Assembly: GCA_945903795.1 (NCBI GenBank)
Contig: CAMDPE010000010.1
Coordinates: forward strand, 1-32,049
Direction of reading: 5' to 3'
Length of the DNA stretch: 32,049 nt
Origin: Lutibacter flavus
GTDB lineage: Bacteria; Bacteroidota; Bacteroidia; Flavobacteriales; Flavobacteriaceae
A program made the position numbers and the translations under genes. The stretch's first letter is position 1; each line of letters starts with the position of its first letter. Of the stretch, positions 25,242 to 32,049 are shown piece after piece. The notes below the pieces were generated by a model. The model was not told the DNA's origin, made no database searches, and worked only from the letters and a program-made list of their open reading frames with translations.

Positions 25242-26489
25242 TTAAAAATTTAACGAAGTGGCAAAAACAAACCGCATATTGCTAGCGTTATTCGTGTTTT
25301 GAACTTTTGTGTAATCGGCATTTGCAGTTCCATAAGCTGCGGTATCATAAGACACTTCTCCTTTAAATCTAACCAAACCAGTTCCATATTCTATTCTTGG
25401 CGAAATGCGATAGCTGAAATCTATGTCAGTTCCTCTTGCATATACAGCAACTGTGATGGGATCATCGGCACCATAATTTTTGGTATAACCTGCAAATATC
25501 CCTAAAGTTGTTTTTTCACCAATCAACCCTGAATCAACATCGAACCAAACGGTTCCTGCCGTAAAATTGGTGTATTCATTTTCACCATTGCTGTTGGTGC
25601 CAGAAACGCCATATCCGCCCAACATTACAAAATTATAGAGATTTTGTCCGTAAATACTACCAATTCTGATGGCTGATTTATCGATTTTAATTTTACTAAA
25701 CAAACTTAAGTGGTAACTTCCCAAACTTTCTTCAGATTTGTATTTTAATCCACCAACCACATAAGACAATTGCGGTTTAATTGTTTTATATCCCACATTG
25801 GCACCGATTAAAAAATTTGATTTCAAGCCTAAAACATAAGTGGCGTTAAGCTCTGGAAAAGCGGCGTTTCTAATATAATCTGTTGATGGGACAATTGGCC
25901 CGTTGGATTTAAAATCCAGTTGCGTTGATGCCGCAATGGAAAATTTAGAATTGCCTGTTGCGCCATAACTAAAGCGTAACTGCGGACTTCTTTCCAAAGG
26001 AAAATAAGGCAAACCCGCGTTCCAAGAAACAGTTTGAGGAAATACATCTAACGTAAACATAGGATGCCAATATTGCCCGGCTAATAATTCTGTTTTCGCC
26101 CAATTTAATTTGACGATTGCATGACGCAAGCGTAACAAACCAATTTTATCATTTGCAGATCCTGCAAAATCCCCTTCCAACAAACCGGAAACTTTTGCAT
26201 TTAAAAAACTTGGGGCGGTAATAACAATTCTTGCCCTGGAGTGAATATTTAACATATTAAAATTGGCCTTTGCATTGATGTCTTCACCATTTGCATCCAA
26301 AACCTCTTTTTCAGGAAATATAAGCACATCGCCTTCTCTTGCAGTTACGGTTTGCCTTGTGTCAAAAATGCTTTCAGCCCAAATATGGCCACTAATTTTA
26401 ACAGATAATTTTTCTTCTTCTTGCGCATCAGAAGTGTTTGGCACTAAAAAAAGCGCTAAAAAAGAAAATAAAAGTAGGTAATTTTTCAT
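25242..26489 (-). CDS. outer-membrane porin-like beta-barrel in the lactate operon
   Basis: 415 residues with a clear signal peptide (MKNYLLLFSFLALFLVPNTSDA). The mature protein begins EEEKLSVKISGHIWAESIFDTRQ, resembling DcaP-like porins that start with a KxSGyixxd strand, continues as alternating amphipathic strands (LRHAIVKLNWAKTELLAGQYWHPMF, RFSYGATGNSKFSIAAS), and ends with the terminal Phe (MRFVFATSLNF) used for outer-membrane assembly. No plug or TonB box is present. It lies 13 bases after the dehydrogenase gene and before lutA on the same strand. Inference: a passive channel for lactate or related acids. Function is inferred only from context. Confidence 0.75.
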   Translation of the reverse strand: MKNYLLLFSFLALFLVPNTSDAQEEEKLSVKISGHIWAESIFDTRQTVTAREGDVLIFPEKEVLDANGEDINAKANFNMLNIHSRARIVITAPSFLNAKVSGLLEGDFAGSANDKIGLLRLRHAIVKLNWAKTELLAGQYWHPMFTLDVFPQTVSWNAGLPYFPLERSPQLRFSYGATGNSKFSIAASTQLDFKSNGPIVPSTDYIRNAAFPELNATYVLGLKSNFLIGANVGYKTIKPQLSYVVGGLKYKSEESLGSYHLSLFSKIKIDKSAIRIGSIYGQNLYNFVMLGGYGVSGTNSNGENEYTNFTAGTVWFDVDSGLIGEKTTLGIFAGYTKNYGADDPITVAVYARGTDIDFSYRISPRIEYGTGLVRFKGEVSYDTAAYGTANADYTKVQNTNNASNMRFVFATSLNF

Positions 26490-26502
26490 TATTTAAAGTT
26501 TA

Positions 26503-29325
26503 TTAATTAATTTTTGGTGTTGTTGCCAAATCAATAAGATTGACAATTGATTTAAAATCTGTTTTGCTGTTTTTGCTAAGTCCTATTTCGCAAGTTCTGC
26601 TGGTTGCATAACCATCCGTAACACTTTCAGGAATTTGTTCATCCAGGGTTCTCAAACCATGCTCATTGAGCTCCGGGAAATTAAAACCTTTATTTCCTGC
26701 AAAACCGCAGCAATTGGTTTTTGGTGTATACACTACTGTGGAACACAATTTTGCGATGGCATATAAATCCTCATCAATGCCCATTTTCTTCAAACTGCAC
26801 ACAGAAAATACAGCAACTTCTTTATTTACCGGTTTAAATTCTAAGCGATCCAATAAAAAAGTAGTCGTGAAATTGGTAATGTCGTAAAGTTTTAAAGCTG
26901 AACCTTTCATAGATTCTCTCATTTGTAATGAACACGGACTCATGTCACACAAAATAGGATACTCTCCGTTATTGCTTGCCTTAAGCAAACTTTGGAATAA
27001 TTTATCTGATGCTATATGGGCAGATTCTGCAAATCCTTGTGATTTAAAAGCGAGTCCGCAACATAGGTTATCGCTGGCTTCAGGATAAATAATCTCGCAA
27101 TTGGCTTTGTTTAAAATTTTAACCGTTTTGTTGTAAACCGTGTCTTCATCTCCATAACTGTTTGAAGCACCCATCATTTTATTGATACAGCTCGAAAAAT
27201 AAACCACTTTTAGCGCATTTGGCCTTAAATTGGTTTGATTTTCAATTTTAACATGTGCAGCTTTAGGCGTATATTTTGTCCATTCCATTTTTTGCCCCAA
27301 CATAGAAGTCGCCGCGCCAACCACTTTATTATAAGCATTATGGCCTATAACATTTGCAATGGCGTGACTTACATTTAAGCCAACATGAACGCCTTTTGTG
27401 GCTATACTAAAATTATTGACAATCAGTTTGGCAATTTTATTGCCCGAATGCTTTTTGGCTCTAACGCGTTTTACATAATCACCTGTATCAATATTTACCG
27501 GGCACGCCAACATACACAAACCGTCTGTGGCGCACATAGAATCGAAACCATATTCAAAAGATTTTTCCAATTCACGGGCTTCTTTTGAAAATCCTTCGGC
27601 ATCTAACCTGCTCATTTCCCTATGTAAAACAATGCGCTGTCTTGGAGAAAAACCCAAATCGTAAGAAACACAACTGGATTCACAAAAACCACATTCAATA
27701 CATTTATCAATCTGGTCATCGGCTTTTGGCAACGGTTTCAGGTTTTTTAAATGAACTTTCTGATCTTCATTGATAATCACACCCGGATTTATAATTCCGT
27801 TAGGATCAAAAATTTGTTTGATCTTTTTCATCAAAATATAGGCTTCTGAACCCCATTCCTTTTCAACAAAAGGAGCCATATTTCTTCCTGTTCCGTGCTC
27901 TGACTTCAGGGCGCCGTCGTATTTATCGACTACCAAAACGGCCAACTCATCCATAAAATCTTCGTAACGTTTTATTTCAGAAGCCGTTCCAAAATCCTGC
28001 GTAAAAACAAAATGCAGATTTCCATCCAATGCATGGCCAAAAATTACGGCCTCATTGTAATGGTATTTTTTAAATAAAGCTTGCAAATCCAGCGTTCCTG
28101 CTGCCAATCTTGGTACCGGAAAAGTAATATCTTCAATAATAACCGTTGTACCAATTTTTCTGATGGCACCAATTGTTGGAAACAATCCTTTTCTTATTTT
28201 CCAATATTGGTTGTATAAAGAAGCATCATCGGTAAATTTGATAGGCAATTCTGGTTTTATGTGATTGATGGATTTTTCAATTTCATCAATTTGTGCTGCC
28301 AATAGTTCCTTATTGGGCGCCACCGTTTCAACCAAAACAGCCGAAGCGCCTTCACTTAATGTTGATAGATAATTGGGAACGCCATCCATTTTTTCAACCG
28401 AGCGCAAACTGGCCCTGTCCATCAATTCAACAGCCGCAACCGGTTCCGATTTTAATATTGAAACCACATTACAAGCCATTTCAATATTTTCAAAAATCAT
28501 TAAGGCGCTCGCTTTAAAGGGATGATTTACTACAGTATTGTAGGTAATTTCGGCAATCATTCCCAATGTTCCTTCGGAACCAATCATTAAATGTGTAATA
28601 ACATCAATTGGATCTGTATAATCAACCAAGGCGTTTAAGCTGTAGCCAGTAGTATTCTTCATTTTATATTTATGATGAATACGTTCAACCAGTTCCTGAT
28701 TGTTTTGGGTTTCTTTTATTATTTTGACAACTTCATTAAAAATAACAGCGTGATGAATTTTAAACTGCTCTATACTTTCTGGATCATTGGTGTCCAGTAA
28801 AAAACCATCATAAAATATAATTTTTAAACTTGCCACGGTTTTATAAGAGTTTTCCGATGTACCACAGCACATTCCGCTGGCATTGTTGGCCACAATACCT
28901 CCAATCATTGCTGAATTAATTGAAGCAGGATCAGGTCCAATTTTTCGCCCATATGGCTTTAACAGCATATTGGCTCTTGCACCAATAACACCGGGTTGTA
29001 ACCTTATGCGATTTCCGTTTTCAATTACTTCGTGATTGGTCCAATATTTAGACGTTAAAATGAGGATAGAATCTGAAATTGCTTGTCCAGATAAACTAGT
29101 ACCTGCCGCCCTAAAGGTGACAGGTAAGTTTAACTTATTAGCTTCTTCCAGCAAAAAAGATATTTCTTCAATAGATTTAGATTGAATTACAATTTTCGGA
29201 ATCAATCTGTAAAAACTGGCATCCGTCCCATAAGCCAATGTGCTAGCTTTATCAGTGAATATTCTATCGGAACTAATTTTTTTAGATATCTGCTCAAAAA
29301 ATAATATGTATTTTCCTTCTAACAT
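26503..29325 (-). CDS. dld: FAD and Fe-S D-lactate dehydrogenase, Dld-II type
   Basis: 940 residues, a fusion. The N-terminal FAD_binding_4 domain (about 35-260, with FRAAGTSLSGQA and GGIVANNASGMCCGT) and FAD-linked oxidase C-terminal domain (270-510, GHALDGNLHFV and KSEHGTGRNMAPF) are followed by a ferredoxin-like part near residues 541-552 (CIECGFCESSC) and 600 (CMLACP), and two CCG domains near 755 (NLCCGLAF) and 872 (NCCGFAG). The layout equals Shewanella Dld-II and E. coli YdiJ. Together with LldEFG and a lactate permease, as here, it oxidises D-lactate to pyruvate. YdiJ-like enzymes can also use D-2-hydroxyglutarate, so substrate rests on gene context. It follows the permease gene by 10 bases. 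Confidence 0.9.
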   Translation of the reverse strand: MLEGKYILFFEQISKKISSDRIFTDKASTLAYGTDASFYRLIPKIVIQSKSIEEISFLLEEANKLNLPVTFRAAGTSLSGQAISDSILILTSKYWTNHEVIENGNRIRLQPGVIGARANMLLKPYGRKIGPDPASINSAMIGGIVANNASGMCCGTSENSYKTVASLKIIFYDGFLLDTNDPESIEQFKIHHAVIFNEVVKIIKETQNNQELVERIHHKYKMKNTTGYSLNALVDYTDPIDVITHLMIGSEGTLGMIAEITYNTVVNHPFKASALMIFENIEMACNVVSILKSEPVAAVELMDRASLRSVEKMDGVPNYLSTLSEGASAVLVETVAPNKELLAAQIDEIEKSINHIKPELPIKFTDDASLYNQYWKIRKGLFPTIGAIRKIGTTVIIEDITFPVPRLAAGTLDLQALFKKYHYNEAVIFGHALDGNLHFVFTQDFGTASEIKRYEDFMDELAVLVVDKYDGALKSEHGTGRNMAPFVEKEWGSEAYILMKKIKQIFDPNGIINPGVIINEDQKVHLKNLKPLPKADDQIDKCIECGFCESSCVSYDLGFSPRQRIVLHREMSRLDAEGFSKEARELEKSFEYGFDSMCATDGLCMLACPVNIDTGDYVKRVRAKKHSGNKIAKLIVNNFSIATKGVHVGLNVSHAIANVIGHNAYNKVVGAATSMLGQKMEWTKYTPKAAHVKIENQTNLRPNALKVVYFSSCINKMMGASNSYGDEDTVYNKTVKILNKANCEIIYPEASDNLCCGLAFKSQGFAESAHIASDKLFQSLLKASNNGEYPILCDMSPCSLQMRESMKGSALKLYDITNFTTTFLLDRLEFKPVNKEVAVFSVCSLKKMGIDEDLYAIAKLCSTVVYTPKTNCCGFAGNKGFNFPELNEHGLRTLDEQIPESVTDGYATSRTCEIGLSKNSKTDFKSIVNLIDLATTPKIN

Positions 29326-29335
29326 AAATGATTTT

Positions 29336-31051
29336 TTATAATGAATTTAGATAAACTGTTAATTTATCAGTGATGTCAAACCCATATAACATGATTAAAC
29401 CAATAATTCCGGCAAAAACCACATAATAAAGTGTTGGTAAAATAGTTTTACGTAAAACAATACCTTCCATGCCAAGCATACCAACAGTTGCTGCCGCAGC
29501 CACAACATTATGAATGGCAATCATATTTCCTGCTGCAGCGCCAACTGCTTGCAAAGCAACAAAAACGGAACCTGTTAATCCTAAATTTACCGCAGTTGAA
29601 AATTGGAATTGTGCCAGCATCATATTGGAAACGGTGTTAGACCCTGCGATAAAAGCTCCTAATGCGCCTACCGTAGCTGCAAAAGCAGGATAAATTCCTC
29701 CCATTGTATCTGCTACCCATTGTGCCATCGCGATTGGCATACTTGCGTAATCATTAACATTTACACCTGAGTTGATTAAGATTCTAACCATTGGAATTGT
29801 AAATACCAAAACAAATCCGGCACCCAGAAGTGTTTTCGTGGATTCTCCTATAGCAGTAGACAATTCTTTCGCTTTCATATTGTGCAAAAAATAAGTAATT
29901 AAAACAACCAATATCATAATCCCGCCAGGTAAGTATAGTGGCGAAAATGAGGCATTTATTCCAACTTCGCTTAAAATATCTTTATATGATAAGGTTACAT
30001 ATTTCAACGCTTTATCAACCCCTAGTGAGGGTATTCTGCTAATTACTAAAAAGAATGCTACCAAAAGGTATGGCAACCAAGCTTTTCCTAAGGAAATATT
30101 TGTATGTTTATCTGATGCACTACTTAAATGTAAGTCTATGTTACCCATCCAAGTTGAAGGCCAATTTTTTGCTGGTTCGAAATCCCAGATATCTTTAGGT
30201 ATTAAAAATTTTGCTTTAGCAGCGGTAACTACAATTACCAATCCTACAAGCGCTCCAATAAGTGAAGGAAACTCCGGGCCTAAAAACACACCCGTTAATA
30301 CGTAAGGAATTGTAAAGGCCAATCCGGAAAAAATAGCGAATGGAGCAATAGACAAACCTTCAGACCACGATTTATTTTTACCAAAATAACGTGTTAAAAC
30401 CATACACATAAACAAAGGAATTAATGTACCTATAATCCCATGAATAATAGCCACTTCAGAAGTGACTATTTGTAAAAATTGTTCCCAATTGGTTCCGGCA
30501 GCTATTAACTGAGCATCTAATTCACTTGTTTTTAAACCTGTGGTTACCCCAATTACAATCGGAGTACCAACAGCACCAAATGATACAGGAGTTGACTGAA
30601 TCATCATTCCAATAACAACAGCTCCTAAGGCGGGGAAACCCAATCCTAGTAATAATGGGGAGGCAATTGCTGCTGGGGTACCAAAACCTGAAGCGCCTTC
30701 AATAAAACTTCCAAATAACCAGGCAATAATAATTACCTGAACTCTTCTGTCTGTGCTTATATTGGTAAAACCAGCGCGAATAACTTTTAAAGCCCCTGAA
30801 TGTTTAAGGGTATTTAATAATAAAATAGCTCCAAAAATAATCCATAAGATGGAAGCTGTTACTCCCAAGCCTTCTAAAGTGGAAGCAATAATTCTGTTTA
30901 CGGGCATTCCCCAGGCAAAATAAGCGATGATGATCGCCACTAATAATACAAATGGCATTGCCCTTTTTGCAGGCCACCTTAATCCTACCAGCAATATGCC
31001 AGCCAAAAGGATTGGAAAGAAAGCCAAAAAGGCTTGGATTGATAAATTCAT
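29336..31051 (-). CDS. lctP: L-lactate permease family transporter
   Basis: 571 residues, an integral membrane protein with about 12-14 helices and the normal length of LctP/LldP (about 550). Conserved stretches include [18 protein letters not shown] at the N-terminus, [33 protein letters not shown] (about 120-155) and [19 protein letters not shown] (about 465-485). It imports lactate (and glycolate in known members) with protons across the inner membrane. It is the first gene of the leftward lactate cluster, preceded by a 518-base spacer that should hold its promoter. Confidence 0.95.
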   Translation of the reverse strand: MNLSIQAFLAFFPILLAGILLVGLRWPAKRAMPFVLLVAIIIAYFAWGMPVNRIIASTLEGLGVTASILWIIFGAILLLNTLKHSGALKVIRAGFTNISTDRRVQVIIIAWLFGSFIEGASGFGTPAAIASPLLLGLGFPALGAVVIGMMIQSTPVSFGAVGTPIVIGVTTGLKTSELDAQLIAAGTNWEQFLQIVTSEVAIIHGIIGTLIPLFMCMVLTRYFGKNKSWSEGLSIAPFAIFSGLAFTIPYVLTGVFLGPEFPSLIGALVGLVIVVTAAKAKFLIPKDIWDFEPAKNWPSTWMGNIDLHLSSASDKHTNISLGKAWLPYLLVAFFLVISRIPSLGVDKALKYVTLSYKDILSEVGINASFSPLYLPGGIMILVVLITYFLHNMKAKELSTAIGESTKTLLGAGFVLVFTIPMVRILINSGVNVNDYASMPIAMAQWVADTMGGIYPAFAATVGALGAFIAGSNTVSNMMLAQFQFSTAVNLGLTGSVFVALQAVGAAAGNMIAIHNVVAAAATVGMLGMEGIVLRKTILPTLYYVVFAGIIGLIMLYGFDITDKLTVYLNSL

Positions 31052-31569
31052 AATAAAGTTTTAATTGGTTAATATTAATTTGGTTCTTATTTAACTCACT
31101 CTCAACAGGATTAAATAAGAGATGATATAATAAGGTCGATAATTATAAAATTATTTTCCTCAATTTTAATTTTCACATTGTACGCTTTAATACATTAAAT
31201 TAATGTTGAATAAGCAAACTGTAAATCAATAAAAAGTCTATACCAGCGATATCTTAAAAAAGTAAAGTTTTCTATAGTCTTGAACTTTATATTATATCTA
31301 CACAAATCAACTTTTTCTTGCCATTTTAGCAACATTGAAAGTATTTAAATGTGATAAACAACCACGAAAACGTATTCGTAAATTATTTTATCAAATGTAT
31401 TTAGAATTATAAGTTTGGAAAAGAAGATTATTTGCAATTTGTAATATTAAATTTGCATAATGATTAATTTAATAAAATTGATTTCATAATAATTGACATT
31501 TTAATAAATTAAACAAGACCTTCTTAGCGGTAATAATTTTTTGTACATCCAAATATTTGTAAGTGGGTT
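31052..31569. other. 518-base non-coding spacer upstream of the lactate operon
   Basis: Very AT-rich with no credible gene on either strand. It holds a 9-bp inverted repeat, CTTATTTAA (31086-31094) and TTAAATAAG (31111-31119), 35 bases before the permease ATG; two TTGGTT copies (31065-31070 and 31080-31085); and a 7-bp inverted repeat TAAAGTT / AACTTTA (31263-31289). A minus-strand TACATTTG (31392-31399) is the only exact -7 match in this direction, but it lacks a TTG at the right distance and would give a leader of about 335 bases. The promoter of the lactate operon is therefore not resolved. No intrinsic terminator after ppdK was seen. Confidence 0.5.
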
Positions 31570-32049
31570 TTAGTTTAAGGCATCAATTTTGGTATATTTA
31601 ATAGCTGCTATTGCTGCAGCCAAACGTGCTATTGGAACTCTATATGGAGAACAACTTACATAATCCAAACCAATGCTATGGCAAAATTCAACGGAACTTG
31701 GTTCCCCTCCGTGTTCACCGCAAATACCTACTTTTAGCTTAGGATTTGATGAACGTCCTTTTGCTGTCCCCATTTTAACCAATTGCCCAATACCTTCCTG
31801 ATCAAGTACATGAAATGGGTCAGCTTTTAAGATACCTTTTTGAATGTATATGGGTAAGAATTTACCAGCATCATCGCGAGAGAATCCAAAGCCCATTTGC
31901 GTGAGGTCATTGGTTCCAAATGAAAAGAATTGAGCAACTTCGCCAATTTGATCGGCCGTTAAGCAAGCCCTGGGAATTTCAATCATTGTTCCAATCAAAT
32001 AGTCAATTTCTGCTCCTTTTTCTTCAAAAACTTTATCAAAAACGTTTTT
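31570..32049 (-). CDS. ppdK: pyruvate, phosphate dikinase, C-terminal part (cut by window edge)
   Basis: The frame is open to the last base of the window; 159 residues of the C-terminus are visible, starting [20 protein letters not shown]. It is the PEP/pyruvate TIM-barrel end: [56 protein letters not shown] and the catalytic Cys loop [18 protein letters not shown]. The full enzyme (about 880-910 residues) interconverts pyruvate, ATP and phosphate with PEP, AMP and pyrophosphate. Together with the lactate cluster it can channel pyruvate made from lactate into gluconeogenesis. The N-terminal nucleotide-binding and phosphohistidine domains lie outside the window. Confidence 0.95.
   Translation of the reverse strand, partial: KNVFDKVFEEKGAEIDYLIGTMIEIPRACLTADQIGEVAQFFSFGTNDLTQMGFGFSRDDAGKFLPIYIQKGILKADPFHVLDQEGIGQLVKMGTAKGRSSNPKLKVGICGEHGGEPSSVEFCHSIGLDYVSCSPYRVPIARLAAAIAAIKYTKIDALN

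Noticed and set aside
31493-31499. TTGACAT resembling a sigma70 -35 element in the lactate spacer
   Set aside because: Bacteroidota promoters do not use TTGACA/TATAAT, and no matching -10 or downstream gene on that strand exists.

Overview
The window looks like chromosomal DNA from a member of the Bacteroidota, most likely a flavobacterium (family Flavobacteriaceae). The evidence is: AT-rich composition; genes without Shine-Dalgarno sequences; several promoters of the TTG / TAnnTTTG type known from Bacteroides and Flavobacterium; outer-membrane barrels next to TPR proteins; a dual CDGSH protein; and FUSC, GIN-domain and Amidohydro_3 proteins of flavobacterial type. I see no phage, insertion sequence, CRISPR array or plasmid function. 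Genus assignment is not possible from memory alone.

Layout. 1-3971 (+): the 3' part of a large TPR protein, then an outer-membrane beta-barrel protein with no plug domain. 4032-7737 (+): a tight three-gene set of exported enzymes: an M28 peptidase of carboxypeptidase Q type, a lipoprotein amidohydrolase of YtcJ type, and a VanX-like D-Ala-D-Ala dipeptidase. 7837-10074 (-): a FUSC family membrane protein. 10173-10838 (+): a uracil-DNA-glycosylase family protein. 10840-17442 (-): a complete tryptophan operon in the order trpE-G-D-C-F-B-A, followed by a dual CDGSH iron-sulfur protein. Ahead of trpE lies an unannotated 17-residue leader peptide with three consecutive Trp codons and an intrinsic terminator, so classical transcription attenuation is very likely. 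The terminator of the operon's far end is embedded in the convergent glycosylase gene.

17673-18500 (+): a GIN-domain (DUF2807) exported protein. 18501-18733: intergenic repeats. 18734-20311 (-): an AspT/YidE-type transporter with RCK_C domains. 20460-21407 (-): thioredoxin reductase. 21575-21913 (+): a thioredoxin-like protein whose active site is CxxG rather than CxxC. 21963-22040 (+): tRNA-Pro(UGG) with its own promoter and terminator. 22041-22411: no convincing protein gene, but a promoter and a terminator that could frame a small RNA.

22412-31051 (-): a lactate utilisation cluster: lactate permease, an FAD/Fe-S D-lactate dehydrogenase of Dld-II type, an outer-membrane porin-like barrel, then LutA/LutB/LutC (LldE/F/G), ending in a strong hairpin. 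This gives a full path from outer membrane to cytoplasmic pyruvate for both lactate isomers. 31052-31569 is a long regulatory spacer. The window ends in the 3' part of pyruvate phosphate dikinase (-), which can route pyruvate to PEP.

The strongest new observations are the trp leader peptide/attenuator, the operon terminator hidden inside a neighbour's coding sequence, the porin inside the lactate operon, the CxxG thioredoxin-like protein and the possible small RNA after tRNA-Pro. I found no clear evidence for a wholly new defence or mobile system.
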